From the NCBI GenBank assembly GCA_965199235.1, contig CBDAQU010000002.1, forward strand, positions 2,480,001 through 2,544,000: a DNA stretch of 64,000 nt, read 5' to 3'. Positions 51,443 through 60,950 of this stretch are shown here, in pieces. Origin of the DNA: BOG-908 sp965199235 (lineage in GTDB: Bacteria; Pseudomonadota; Alphaproteobacteria; Acetobacterales; Acetobacteraceae). The stretch's first letter is position 1; every line of letters starts with the position of its first letter. The notes under the pieces are model-generated. The model was not told the DNA's origin and did not search any database. It saw only the letters and a program-made list of their open reading frames with translations. The position numbers and the translations under genes were made by a program.

Positions 51443-52185
51443 TGGCGATCTGTTTCTGCAAATCACGTTCCGGCGTCGCGGCGCTGGAGTTCGCCTTGAT
51501 CGTGCCAGCAATGGTCTTGCTGACGGTCGGCGTGCTGGACATGTCCAAAGCCGTTATTTTACGGCAACAGATCTATAACGCGGCTCACACCATCCCACTC
51601 TCGGCAAGCATCGTTGCCGTGCAGGCGAACAAGACAACGTCTCTGTCTGTCGTCCAAGCACAGCAGCAGATGTCGGCCATCTACGCAGAGATGCCCTGGC
51701 TTGCCGACGGCATCGCCGACGGTGTCCGGTCTGTCACGCTGTCTTCGGTAACATTTGTTCCGATTCCCGGATGCCCACCGGTGATCGGAACCAGTTGCTA
51801 CATACCGAACGTGACCTGGAGCCTCGCCTACCCGGGTGGGGTGGGCGACCCGAACGCAAAACAATGGCAAAGCGTCACGAGGTCCTGCGTCGTTCCGCCC
51901 ACGCAGATCCATCCGACCGCGTCTCCGCCCGTCAGCCCATTAACAATCCCTTTACCGCTGACCGTGCTGCGCACGCTCGACGTGACCCAGCCAGACCCCA
52001 TCCTGGTTGCCGACGTCCACATTCAATACCGTCCTTTCCTATACGGATTTGTGACCGGATACCTCGATTTTTGGGCGTCCGGGTACTGGTCTGTCCGCAC
52101 GATCAGCACGTCGCAACCTGCCTACCTGCAATACACGACGCTGTCGCCGTTGGGGTCGGTCGGAAGCTGCCCCGGCTGGTCTTGA
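51442..52185 (+). CDS. TadE/TadF-like pseudopilin protein
   Basis: 247 aa. The N-terminal SGVAALEFALIVPAMVLLTVGVLDMSKAV is the TadE-type membrane start. The rest is extracytoplasmic, Thr/Pro-rich, with Cys in PIPGCPPVIGTSCYIP and a C-terminal GSCPGWS. It overlaps the preceding gene by one base (TGATG) and is followed 19 bp later by the TadG-like gene. Confidence 0.82.
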   Translation: MAICFCKSRSGVAALEFALIVPAMVLLTVGVLDMSKAVILRQQIYNAAHTIPLSASIVAVQANKTTSLSVVQAQQQMSAIYAEMPWLADGIADGVRSVTLSSVTFVPIPGCPPVIGTSCYIPNVTWSLAYPGGVGDPNAKQWQSVTRSCVVPPTQIHPTASPPVSPLTIPLPLTVLRTLDVTQPDPILVADVHIQYRPFLYGFVTGYLDFWASGYWSVRTISTSQPAYLQYTTLSPLGSVGSCPGWS

Positions 52186-52204
52186 GCATGAGATCTTTCG
52201 AGGG

Positions 52205-53878
52205 ATGCTGACGATGTGCTTCAGGCTAGCCAATTTCATCGCCGGGAGACGAGCTGCCGTATCGATCATCTTCGCCAGTGCAGCGATCCCGCTGACGATG
52301 TCTGTCGGCTTGGCCGTCGATTACAGCTTCTACGTCGAGACGCAGGCGCAACTGAACCTCGCGGCCGATAGCGGCGCCATCCACGCTGTCCGCATCGCCT
52401 CATCGAGCTTTGCCGCTGGCATGACCGCGGCGAATGCCGGCGTTGCGGGTGCGACAGCGGGAACACAGTGGTTCATGGCACAGCTCGGCAGTCTTACAAC
52501 AGCGTCGGCTACGCCGACCGTTCCTCCCGTGCAGTATGATCCAAGCACCAGCACCTTCACGTCCGTCGTCAACTACACGGCAACGATGCAGCCGCATTTT
52601 GGAAAACTGTTTCAAAAGACGACGTGGTCGATAAAGGGGACGGCAAACGCGGCAATCACCACGAACTCCTACGTCGAGATAGACATGTTGATCGATAATT
52701 CGTCGTCGATGCTGATCGGCGCGACGCCGGCCGACATCATCGCGCTGCAAAACCTCACTATTTGCCCACCGACTGCCGTTTCGCAGGCGACCGGCCATAA
52801 TGGCGGCTATAGCGAATACAGCTGGAACTTTCCATCTAACATCGGCTTTGCGTCGGGTCAGACTGCACCGAACAAGAACAACAAAGGTGCTGGTGCGTGC
52901 GATCCGTCCTTTAGCGGCCCGCAAACCGCGCAGACCAACGAATGCCCATATCCGCCGACACTGACGGGCCAGGTTCTTAATGCGAGCGGCGTGGCGTTGA
53001 AGAACATCGCTCAGCCGGTGGATGCGTCGGGTTACTGTCCGGCGGGCACCGGCCTGCCTGATACGTTGAACAACGGAAAGAACCTTGATCCGACAACGGG
53101 ACTCACGAGAAACCTGCCCTCTGCGCCGTGCGGCTTCGCCTGCCACGCCAACACGTCGCCTTCGGACTATTACAACATTCTCTTGGGCGCGCGCAGCAAG
53201 GGCGCCAGCATCACGCTTCGGTTCGACGTGGTTCAGCAAGCTGCCAAGCAGGTGGTGCAGACCATGCAGACGCAGGAGCAGGTTCCCAACCAGTTCAGCC
53301 TGGGTGTGCTGACCTTCAATGCCGGCGTGGCTCAGGTGCATCCTGCATTCGGGGAGGCCGACACCAACCTCACGCAGGGACTTGCAGACATTCAATCGAT
53401 CGCTCCGCCGGCCGTTCCCGACGATGCGAACACGAATTTCCCTGGCGCGATGAACTATCTCGCCTCCAACTTCACAACGTCGGGAGACGGTTCGAGTCCG
53501 GCTAGGCCGCGCAAGAACCTGTTCATCATCACCGACGGGCTGGAGGACTACTCTCCAAGCAACCGTTTCATCGGCCAGATGACCAGCCCACTCAACGAGA
53601 CGACGTGCCAGCCGCTCAAGGCCATGGGTTTCAACATCTTCGTCCTCTACACGCCCTACACCCCGTTGCCGAACCCGTTCTACCTCCATCAGAGCAATTC
53701 GATGGCGGCCGTCGAGGCGCCGATTGCGAGTGCCAGCCTGTCGGTCGCGGCCGGGCTGCAAGCCTGCGCGTCGTCGGTGTCCCAGTATTACCAGGCAAGC
53801 AGCGTCACGGACATCAACAACGCCCTGCAGAACATGCTCGCTTCGGCCCTGAACACGCCAGGCCGGCTTACCTACTGA
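52205..53878 (+). CDS. TadG-like protein with von Willebrand A domain
   Basis: 557 aa. N-terminal Tad helix RRAAVSIIFASAAIPLTMSVGLAVDYSFYVETQAQLNLAADSGAIHA, then a vWA-like domain starting MLIDNSSSMLIG (MIDAS DxSxS as DNSSS at about residue 162) and a later NLFIITDGLEDY. Anchored in the inner membrane, it belongs to the Tad pilus/adhesion apparatus. The long insert (residues ~180-330) is Asn/Pro-rich with several Cys. The Tad secretion ATPase and secretin are not in the window. Confidence 0.85.
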   Translation: MLTMCFRLANFIAGRRAAVSIIFASAAIPLTMSVGLAVDYSFYVETQAQLNLAADSGAIHAVRIASSSFAAGMTAANAGVAGATAGTQWFMAQLGSLTTASATPTVPPVQYDPSTSTFTSVVNYTATMQPHFGKLFQKTTWSIKGTANAAITTNSYVEIDMLIDNSSSMLIGATPADIIALQNLTICPPTAVSQATGHNGGYSEYSWNFPSNIGFASGQTAPNKNNKGAGACDPSFSGPQTAQTNECPYPPTLTGQVLNASGVALKNIAQPVDASGYCPAGTGLPDTLNNGKNLDPTTGLTRNLPSAPCGFACHANTSPSDYYNILLGARSKGASITLRFDVVQQAAKQVVQTMQTQEQVPNQFSLGVLTFNAGVAQVHPAFGEADTNLTQGLADIQSIAPPAVPDDANTNFPGAMNYLASNFTTSGDGSSPARPRKNLFIITDGLEDYSPSNRFIGQMTSPLNETTCQPLKAMGFNIFVLYTPYTPLPNPFYLHQSNSMAAVEAPIASASLSVAAGLQACASSVSQYYQASSVTDINNALQNMLASALNTPGRLTY

Positions 53879-53938
53879 CCGTCGCTGACCTATCGGAGTA
53901 TGTTCGACGTCGCGCTTGGCGGGCTGTCAGACGGCGCA

Positions 53939-54994
53939 TCAGGGTAGTACCCGGGCTGCGTCGGCCGCCCATCCAAGGCGCACGCTCTGTCCTGCGGCAG
54001 GGTAGGGAATGATTCCCCAACTCGGGACAGAGACTTGCAACGGCCCAAGGCTGGCTGTCACGGACAGATGCAGGAGCGCTCCTGCGGAGCGCGCGTCGAC
54101 GATACCGGCCTCCGTTACGTTATCGGCGGTCAGGTCATCACCGAGCAGCGCAATGCGCTCCGGACGCAAGCACAGGGTTGTGCCGCTGCCGAGCGTCGGC
54201 CTAAGCGTGTCCGGTCCGTTTGATTGGACATAACGCGCGCCTGCCGACCACACAAAGCTGCCCGGCCGCAACTCGCGCACGGTCCCTCGCAGGATGTTCG
54301 CGGGCCCTGTCAGCCGGGCAGCACCAACGCTGTCAGGCTCAGCATACAGGCTGGCTGGCGTGCCAGCCTGCAGGATCTGCCCGCCGGCCAGTAGCACCAG
54401 GTGATCCGCCTCTAGCGCCAGGCCGGACGCACGCGTCGCCAGCAGAACAAGCCGTCCGCTTGCTGCCTCCATGCGCAGCAGGGCCGACAACGCGCCACGC
54501 GCCTCATCGTCCAGGCCCATACCGGCCTCGTCCACCAGCAATGTGCGCCCAGGCGGCAGCAGGCGTCCTGCCGTCAACGCAAGTGCCGCCTCGCCATGGG
54601 ACAGCATGCCAATCGGCCGCTTTGCCTGCTCGTTCAGGCCAAGGGCAGAAACCCGGTCGTCGGCCAAGGCAGCCCTGCCGCGCCCGGCCAGGCGGCGAAG
54701 TGCCGCGTGCATCGTGCCTGCGGCGTCCAGGGCGGTGCCGGGCTTTAACAGCGCCACGTCCCGCCGGCCGGCTGCCCGGCCGGAGACATCCTCGCCGCGC
54801 AGGAACACCGCGCCGCGCGCTACCGGAAGCAGCCCGGCGACCGCGGCCAGCAGAGTGGTCTTGCCCGCCCCCGCCGGGCCGAGCACAGCTGTCACCGCGC
54901 CGTCCGGCGCGCTGAACGACACGTCCTCCAGCACCGTTCGCCGGCCGCGCTGCACCGTCAGGCCGCGCACGGACAGTCCGCTCACCGCCTTCAT
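53939..54994 (-). CDS. MalK-like ABC ATPase with degenerate catalytic motifs
   Basis: 351 aa, ATPase plus C-terminal TOBE region (TLCLRPERIALLG). Walker A is good (GPAGAGKTT, residues 39-47) and Walker B reads TLLVDEAGMGLDDE. The Q-loop, normally RDVAMVFQ, is RDVALLKP; the signature LSGGQ is LSHGE; the H-loop VTHD is LATR. So the Gln, the signature Gly-Gln and the switch His are lost, and hydrolysis is doubtful. No permease or binding-protein gene is adjacent. Confidence 0.8.
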   Translation of the reverse strand: MKAVSGLSVRGLTVQRGRRTVLEDVSFSAPDGAVTAVLGPAGAGKTTLLAAVAGLLPVARGAVFLRGEDVSGRAAGRRDVALLKPGTALDAAGTMHAALRRLAGRGRAALADDRVSALGLNEQAKRPIGMLSHGEAALALTAGRLLPPGRTLLVDEAGMGLDDEARGALSALLRMEAASGRLVLLATRASGLALEADHLVLLAGGQILQAGTPASLYAEPDSVGAARLTGPANILRGTVRELRPGSFVWSAGARYVQSNGPDTLRPTLGSGTTLCLRPERIALLGDDLTADNVTEAGIVDARSAGALLHLSVTASLGPLQVSVPSWGIIPYPAAGQSVRLGWAADAARVLP

Positions 54995-55031
54995 GCCCGG
55001 CTCCCGACCACCCGCGGTGCGACGAGCGGTG

Positions 55032-55346
55032 TTACTGGGCGGCTGCCGTCTGACGCGCGGCGTAGTCGGTCAGCGCGGCAACCGCTTCTGCCGTTCCCGA
55101 GAGGTCGCCACCCTGGTGGGCCAGCGCCCGAACGGCCTCTGCGGCACGATGGTCGAGCCGAGCCAATTCCTGCACCACGGCGAGATTAGCGTCCGGGTTC
55201 TCCGCATAGCTCGTCGCCATGCCATGCGCGATCAGGTAGGAATCGAGCAACACTTGCGGACGGCTCACCTGCCCCATCCCGCCGCTCAAATCGCAGGCGG
55301 CCATCCCGGCACAGGCTGCAGCAGCGGTCAGCAAAGCAATGCGCAT
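55032..55346 (-). CDS. Hypothetical lipoprotein
   Basis: 104 aa with lipobox GMAAC (Cys ~18). The mature part is Ala-rich and helical (LLDSYLIAHGMATSYAENPDANLAVVQELARLDHRAAEAVRAL). It is 37 bp upstream of the degenerate ABC ATPase on the same strand and may be co-transcribed. No family recognised. Confidence 0.6.
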   Translation of the reverse strand: MRIALLTAAAACAGMAACDLSGGMGQVSRPQVLLDSYLIAHGMATSYAENPDANLAVVQELARLDHRAAEAVRALAHQGGDLSGTAEAVAALTDYAARQTAAAQ

Positions 55347-55418
55347 ACGTGCACTCCGATCGGCGGGGATGCTATCGCAGGCTTGCGTCACGGTCGATCC
55401 ACTCCGCTGCACACCTAG

Positions 55419-56864
55419 TCATCCGATCCCGCGCACGACCGGAATGTCCAGATCCTTGATCTTCTTGCGCAGCGTGTTGCGGTTCAGCCCGAGCATCTCC
55501 GCCGCCTTGATCTGGTTGCCGCGCGTGGCCGACAGCGTCATCCTGATTAACGGACGTTCGACCTCCGCGATCACCTGGTCGTAGATGTCGCGCGTCGGTA
55601 TCCCGTCGCTGCTGCCGGACAGCATGTGGCGGATGTGGCGCTCAACCGCCTGGCCGAGGTCGCGCGGAGCGCCTGTCTCGGTACTGCCTTCAGCGGTTAC
55701 CGGTTCGGCCACCTCGGCGGTGATCACGTCTGCGGTAATCACCTCCTGCGGCGTCAGCGCTGCCAGCCGGCGCATCAGGTTTTCCAGTTCCCGCACGTTG
55801 CCTGGCCAGCGCTGGCGCCGCAGCGCGTCCACCGCGCCCTGGTCCAGCGTTTTGGCAGGCAGTCCCGCTTCCCGCGCACGGTCCAGAAAATGTCTTGCCA
55901 GAACGGCGATGTCCTCCGCCCGCTCGCGCAGCGGCGGCAGCCTGATCGGCACCACGTTGAGGCGGTAGAACAGGTCTTCGCGGAACTGCCCGGCGCGGAT
56001 CGCCTGCCGCAGGTCGCGGTGGGTGGCGGCCACGATGCGCACGTTGGCGCGGATCGGCTGCCGGCCACCCACGGAGGTGAACTCGCCCTCCTGCAGCACG
56101 CGCAGCAGCCGGGTCTGCGCTTCGGGCGGCATGTCGCCGATCTCATCGAGGAACAGCGTTCCCGCCGCAGCTTGCTCGAAGCGGCCCTGGCTGCGGTTGT
56201 GCGCGCCGGTGAAGCTGCCGCGCTCGTGGCCGAACAACTCGCTCTCGATCAGCTCGCGCGGAATGGCGGCCATGTTGATCGCCACGAACGGGCCGCCCCT
56301 TCGGCGCCCGTAATCGTGCAGGGCGCGGGCTACCAGCTCCTTGCCGGTGCCGCTCTCGCCGTTGACCATCACCGTCAGGTCGGTCGTCGTTAGCCGCGCG
56401 ATCGTCCGATAGATCTCCTGCATCGCCTGGCTGCGGCCGATCAGCGGTAGCTTCTCCTCGCCGTCGCGCGGCTCGGCATCCGGCGCCGCGATCGGGTTGG
56501 AGACGGCCAAGGCGCGCGCGACGACGGCCAGCAACTCGGTCAGGTCAAACGGTTTGGGCAGGTATTCGAAAGCGCCGCGCTGCGCCGCCTTGACGGCCGT
56601 CATCAACGTCGATTGCGCGCTCATCACGATGACCCGAAGCTCGGGACGCACACGCTTGATACGGGGCAGCAGGTCTAGGCCGTTATCGTCCGGCATCACC
56701 ACGTCGGTGATCACCAGGTCGCCCTCGCCCTCCTCCACCCAGCGCCACAGCATGGCGGCCGATCCGGTGGCCCGCACCTGATAGCCGGATCGGCCCAAAG
56801 CCTGGGTCAGCACTGTACGGATCGAGCGGTCGTCGTCTGCGACCAGGACCGTCGGCAAGGTCAC
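55419..56864 (-). CDS. ntrC: Nitrogen regulation response regulator NtrC
   Basis: 481 aa. Receiver domain with acceptor Asp54 (VITDVVMPDDNG), sigma-54 AAA+ domain with Walker A GESGTGKE, the loop GSFTGA (Ser in place of the usual Ala), Walker B GTLFLDEIGD, and a Fis-type helix-turn-helix at the end (QIKAAEMLGLNRNTLRKKI). GTG start at 56864, one base after the ntrB stop. Activates nitrogen-assimilation genes when phosphorylated by NtrB. Third gene of dusB-ntrB-ntrC. Confidence 0.95.
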   Translation of the reverse strand: MTLPTVLVADDDRSIRTVLTQALGRSGYQVRATGSAAMLWRWVEEGEGDLVITDVVMPDDNGLDLLPRIKRVRPELRVIVMSAQSTLMTAVKAAQRGAFEYLPKPFDLTELLAVVARALAVSNPIAAPDAEPRDGEEKLPLIGRSQAMQEIYRTIARLTTTDLTVMVNGESGTGKELVARALHDYGRRRGGPFVAINMAAIPRELIESELFGHERGSFTGAHNRSQGRFEQAAAGTLFLDEIGDMPPEAQTRLLRVLQEGEFTSVGGRQPIRANVRIVAATHRDLRQAIRAGQFREDLFYRLNVVPIRLPPLRERAEDIAVLARHFLDRAREAGLPAKTLDQGAVDALRRQRWPGNVRELENLMRRLAALTPQEVITADVITAEVAEPVTAEGSTETGAPRDLGQAVERHIRHMLSGSSDGIPTRDIYDQVIAEVERPLIRMTLSATRGNQIKAAEMLGLNRNTLRKKIKDLDIPVVRGIG

Positions 56865-56865
56865 C

Positions 56866-58035
56866 TTAGGCCCGGTCTTGGTCGGTGTCGTACCGGTCCT
56901 CGAGGAATATCGGCAGGAATATACGGAATTCGGTCCGCCCGCGTCTGCTGTCGACCTCCATCAATCCCCCGTGCTCGCCGATGATCTTGGCCACGAGTGC
57001 AAGCCCCAGGCCACTGCCGGCGGACTTGGTGGTCACGAACGGGTCGAACAGGTGGTCGCGTATGTCGGGCGAAATGCCTGGCCCGTTGTCCCGCACCGTC
57101 ACCACCAAAGGCAGGTGCACGCGCCGCCTGGTGCCAGGCACGGCCACCCGCACTCCGTGCTGGTAGGCGGTCATCAGCGTGATCTCGCCCCAGCCTTTCT
57201 CGGCGAAATACCCCTCGTTGGTGATCGCCTCGGCCGCGTTCTTCACCAGGTTCAGCAGAACCTGCACCAGCTGGTCGCGGTTGCCCAGCACGGGCGGCAA
57301 GGACGGGTCGTAACGCTCGACAATGCGCAGATGGGCGGCAAACCCGGTATGGGCCAGGCGACGCACATGCTCCAGTACGCGATGGATGTTGACCGCATCG
57401 CGCACGATCGGCTTCTCGCCGAACGCTTCCATCCGCTCCACCAGCGCGCGTATGCGGTCTGCCTCGTCGCGGATCAGCACGGCCAGCTCACGGTCCGCCT
57501 CGCCCACCGTGTTCTCCAGCAGCTGGGCCGCGCCGCGTATGCCGGAAAGCGGATTCTTCACCTCATGCGCCATGATCGCCGCCATGCCTGCGACCGATCG
57601 TGCGGCGTGGCGGAAGTTGAGCTGGCGGTCCAGCGTGCGTGCGGCCGATTCATCCTGAAACGTCAGCAGGATGCAGCCGGCCTGTTCCGGCACTGGGGTA
57701 CCCTGCACGGTCACGCCACGGCGCTGCAGCCTAGGGCTGTCGAAATGCAGGTCGTGGTCCGAAACCACCACTTCGCCGGCCCTTACCTGGTCGATCAGCG
57801 CGAAAAGCGGGCTGTCCGACGGCACCAGATCGTTCAGCCCGAGATGGCCGAGCTGGCCGACCGACAATCCGAGGAACTGCTCGGCGGCCGGGTTGGCGAA
57901 CTTGAACCGGTTTGCCGCATCCACCAGCACGCAGGCGGTCGGCAGCGCGGACAGCATCGCCGCCGTGTCTGGCAGAATTGCAGGCGCAGGTCCGACCTCG
58001 GCCAGTCGCGCCCGGCGTGCCAAAGGCAGCCTCAT
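56866..58035 (-). CDS. ntrB: Nitrogen regulation histidine kinase NtrB
   Basis: 389 aa. PAS domain (residues ~28-130), phospho-acceptor His157 in MAHEVKNPLSGIRGAAQLL, then N, G1 and G2 boxes (LLNLVKNAAEAI, VRDNGPGI, GSGLGLALVAKIIGEHGG). Soluble, as expected for NtrB. It phosphorylates NtrC under nitrogen limitation and is controlled by PII. Start overlaps the dusB stop by 4 bp. Confidence 0.95.
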   Translation of the reverse strand: MRLPLARRARLAEVGPAPAILPDTAAMLSALPTACVLVDAANRFKFANPAAEQFLGLSVGQLGHLGLNDLVPSDSPLFALIDQVRAGEVVVSDHDLHFDSPRLQRRGVTVQGTPVPEQAGCILLTFQDESAARTLDRQLNFRHAARSVAGMAAIMAHEVKNPLSGIRGAAQLLENTVGEADRELAVLIRDEADRIRALVERMEAFGEKPIVRDAVNIHRVLEHVRRLAHTGFAAHLRIVERYDPSLPPVLGNRDQLVQVLLNLVKNAAEAITNEGYFAEKGWGEITLMTAYQHGVRVAVPGTRRRVHLPLVVTVRDNGPGISPDIRDHLFDPFVTTKSAGSGLGLALVAKIIGEHGGLMEVDSRRGRTEFRIFLPIFLEDRYDTDQDRA

Positions 58036-59081
58036 GCGGCAACCGCCTCCTGCTCGGGCGCTGCTTCGAGCCGCGTCACGCCAGCGGCGATCAGGGGATC
58101 GTAGAAGCGGCCGATCAGCGCCATCACCGAGGGCGCGTCGGCCAGGCGCATGATTGCGGCGCGGAACTCCGCCGAACCGGGCAGGCCGCGCGAGTACCAG
58201 GCAACGTGCTTGCGGGCGAGCCGCAAGCCGGCGTCGACGCCGAAATGGGAAAGCATGGCCTCGTAGTGTTCGAGCAGGATGGCGTGCTGCTCGGCGAGCG
58301 AGGGTTCAGCCAACTCGCGTCCGGTGCCTAGAAAACATGCAACCTGGGCGGGAAACCACGGCCGGCCGTAGCATGCCCGGCCGACCATCACGCCGTCGGC
58401 GCCTGATAGCGCGCGGGCACGGGCTGCGTCATGCACGGTGTTGATGTCGCCGTTCACGATCACCGGCAGGCTGACCGCCTGCTTCACCCTGGCCACGAAA
58501 TCCCAGTCGGCCGTCCCGGTGTAGAATTGCTGGCGGGTGCGGCCGTGCACCGTCACCATGCGGATGCCGCTCGCCTCTGCGATGCGGGCCATGTTCGGCG
58601 CGTTCAGGCTCTGATGGTCCCAGCCCATGCGCATCTTCAGCGTGACCGGCACGGGTACGGCCTGAACGGTCGCTTCCAGGATGCGGGCGGCCGCAATCTC
58701 GTCCCGCATCAGGGCGGATCCCGCCTGCTGGCCCACCGCAACCTTGCGCACCGGGCAGCCGAAATTGATGTCGATGACCTCAGCGCCCAAATCGGCAGAC
58801 ATGCGGGCGGCCTCGGCCATCGCCGCCGGCTCGCAGCCCGCCAACTGTATGGCGCGCGGCCCTGTGCCCTCGTCGAGTGCGGCCATCCGCAGCGTGTTGC
58901 GATTCTCCCGGATCATTGCCCAGGACGCTATCATCTCGGAGACAACCATGCCGGTGCCCAGCCGGCGCGCCAGCCTGCGGAACGGCAGGTCGGTCACGCC
59001 CGACATCGGCGCCAGTATCACTGGCATCTCGATCGTGACGCCGGAGCCGAGCGAAACGGGTGTTAGTCCACTGCCCATCAT
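58032..59081 (-). CDS. dusB: tRNA-dihydrouridine synthase DusB
   Basis: 349 aa FMN enzyme reducing uridine in tRNA. Family motifs: VILAPMSGVTDLPFRRLARRLG, EVIDINFGCPVRKVAVGQQAGSALMRD with the catalytic Cys, VTLKMRMGW, VHGRTRQQFYTGTADWDF and GADGVMVGRACYGRPW. Head gene of dusB-ntrB-ntrC (NifR3 position). Divergent from ispDF with a 95-bp gap. Confidence 0.95.
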   Translation of the reverse strand: MMGSGLTPVSLGSGVTIEMPVILAPMSGVTDLPFRRLARRLGTGMVVSEMIASWAMIRENRNTLRMAALDEGTGPRAIQLAGCEPAAMAEAARMSADLGAEVIDINFGCPVRKVAVGQQAGSALMRDEIAAARILEATVQAVPVPVTLKMRMGWDHQSLNAPNMARIAEASGIRMVTVHGRTRQQFYTGTADWDFVARVKQAVSLPVIVNGDINTVHDAARARALSGADGVMVGRACYGRPWFPAQVACFLGTGRELAEPSLAEQHAILLEHYEAMLSHFGVDAGLRLARKHVAWYSRGLPGSAEFRAAIMRLADAPSVMALIGRFYDPLIAAGVTRLEAAPEQEAVAA

Positions 59082-59176
59082 TTAGGCAGGGTAGTCACCT
59101 GCTATGCATGCTGCAATGCAGTACGAAGCTTTTGCGACGGGTTGCCTTTAAGGGCGCTGTCTTGCACATCGGGCGT

Positions 59177-60307
59177 ATGCGAGTAGCCGCGATCCTGGTC
59201 GCTGCGGGATCGGGCGTCCGGTTCGGCACGGACCGACCAAAGCAATTTTTTTTGCTCGCTGGTCGCCCTGTGCTGCGCTGGGCGGCAGAGGCTTTGCTCC
59301 CGCACGTGACCCTTTTGCAACCCGTGGGCGATCCGGCCGCCGTTGGGGGGGCATTGGGCGGCCTGCGCCACTTGCCCGTCGTGCCAGGTGGGGCCACACG
59401 GCAGGACAGCGTGCGCGCTGGGTTGGAAGCTCTCGCCGTCCATGCGCCGGACATCGTGCTGGTGCACGATGCAGCACGCCCCTGCGTGCCGAAGGGCACG
59501 GTGCCCGCCTTGCTGGCCGCCTTGCGCACCCACCAGGGCGCCATCCCCGCTGTGCCGGTGGCCGACACGCTGAAACGCGCCGTGGACGGCGTGGTCGAGA
59601 CGACCGTTCCGCGCAGAAACCTCTATCGGGCACAGACGCCCCAGGCCTTCGATTTCGCCACCTTGCTGGGCCTGCACAGGCAGGTGGCACATCCCGAGGC
59701 GACCGACGACGCCTGGTTGCTGGAACAGGCGGGGATACCGGTCGCACTGGTAGCCGGGGCAGAGGAGAACATCAAATTGACCTATCCGGACGACGCCGCC
59801 CGGCTCGAACGCAGCCTTGCGCCCGCGATGCTGCCGCGCGTCGGCACCGGCTTCGACGTGCACGTGCTCAAGGCCGGGCGCCCGATGATCCTGTGCGGCG
59901 TGATCGTGCCGAGCGAACTCGGCCTGGACGGTCATTCCGACGCCGATGTCGGCATCCACGCGCTTTGCGACGCCATCTACGGCGCACTCGCCGAAGGCGA
60001 TATCGGCCGCCACTTCCCCCCCACCGAAGGCGAATGGAAAGACGCCGACAGCGCCCGCTTCCTTCGTCACGCCGCCGCCCGCATCGCCGCCCGCGGCGGA
60101 GTGCTCGCCAACGCCGACGTCACCCTCATTTGCGAGCGCCCGAAGATCACCCCGCACGCCCCGGCGATGATGGCTAGGCTGGCCGGGCTGCTGGGCGTTC
60201 CGGTCGACCGCGTGTCGGTCAAGGCGACGACGACGGAACGGCTGGGTTTTGCCGGGCGGGGCGAGGGGATCGCCGCACAGGCGGTGGTCAGTGTATTGCT
60301 GCCTTGA
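59177..60307 (+). CDS. ispDF: Bifunctional IspD/IspF (MEP cytidylyltransferase / ME-cPP synthase)
   Basis: 376 aa fusion. IspD part (1 to ~225): ILVAAGSGVRFGTDRPKQFFLLAGRPVL, VHDAARPCVP, RAQTPQAF. IspF part (~226-376): VGTGFDVHVL, GHSDADVGIHALCDAIYGALAEGDIGRHFPPT with the metal ligands, and TTTERLGFAGRGEGIAA. Catalyses two steps of the MEP isoprenoid pathway, which supplies carotenoid, bacteriochlorophyll and quinone side chains. The fusion is common in alphaproteobacteria. ATG 59177 fits the family start. Confidence 0.96.
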   Translation: MRVAAILVAAGSGVRFGTDRPKQFFLLAGRPVLRWAAEALLPHVTLLQPVGDPAAVGGALGGLRHLPVVPGGATRQDSVRAGLEALAVHAPDIVLVHDAARPCVPKGTVPALLAALRTHQGAIPAVPVADTLKRAVDGVVETTVPRRNLYRAQTPQAFDFATLLGLHRQVAHPEATDDAWLLEQAGIPVALVAGAEENIKLTYPDDAARLERSLAPAMLPRVGTGFDVHVLKAGRPMILCGVIVPSELGLDGHSDADVGIHALCDAIYGALAEGDIGRHFPPTEGEWKDADSARFLRHAAARIAARGGVLANADVTLICERPKITPHAPAMMARLAGLLGVPVDRVSVKATTTERLGFAGRGEGIAAQAVVSVLLP

Positions 60308-60419
60308 GAACGACAGGATCGCCCGCTGCGCCCTGAACGCTCGGCCACGGGACGTTAGAGGTTCCATCTGACCCGGCAGGAGGTTGGGCGGACCCGTATA
60401 ACCGATCCGCCTTCCCCAG

Positions 60420-60833
60420 TTACTGGTGGATCGCAGTCCCCTCGATGTAGTTGTTCGGGTTGCCTGGGCTGACATCGACCAGGTTGAACATCTTGCTGCC
60501 CGGCAGGACCTGTATGGTCAGGTCCCAGCCGCAGCCGGAGCCGCAGGAGAGGTGCGCGGTGCCGGATCCGTTGCCGTTGAGCGCGGTGATGTTGATCGGG
60601 TTGGTGGCCGTGCCGTCGCCGCACTGCCCGTGCGTGGTGGTCGTGGCGCTGCCCTTGCCGGACGAGTCCAGTGTGAACGCGGTGTACATTGTGACGAAGC
60701 CACACCCCGTGCTGCCGACGATGGTGGCGGCCCATGGGCCGGCCAGCCTGGCGGGACCGGAGGAGGCGGCCTCAGCGCCTGGGGCTTGGGCGATCATGGT
60801 GGCGAGGGCCAGGGCAGCTGCAAAAATCTTCAT
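60420..60833 (-). CDS. Hypothetical exported protein
   Basis: 137 aa with signal peptide (IFAAALALATMIAQAPGAEA). The mature part is Gly/Thr/Asn-rich and beta-like, with Cys in GSTGCGFVTMYTAF, HGQCGDG, LSCGSGCGWDL. ATG 60833 is preceded by AGGAGA, spacing ~7. It is divergent from the CadC-type regulator (117 bp), which may control it. No family recognised. Confidence 0.7.
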   Translation of the reverse strand: MKIFAAALALATMIAQAPGAEAASSGPARLAGPWAATIVGSTGCGFVTMYTAFTLDSSGKGSATTTTHGQCGDGTATNPINITALNGNGSGTAHLSCGSGCGWDLTIQVLPGSKMFNLVDVSPGNPNNYIEGTAIHQ

Positions 60834-60950
60834 GGAAATCTCCTGTATCGTGACGGCGGGGCGCCTTGCCGAAGCCGGCGGCACTGTTCGGCCGCGGCCC
60901 CAAACCACCCTTTTCATTTGTTTTCCGCCACTTAAACGAAGCGAAAAATC

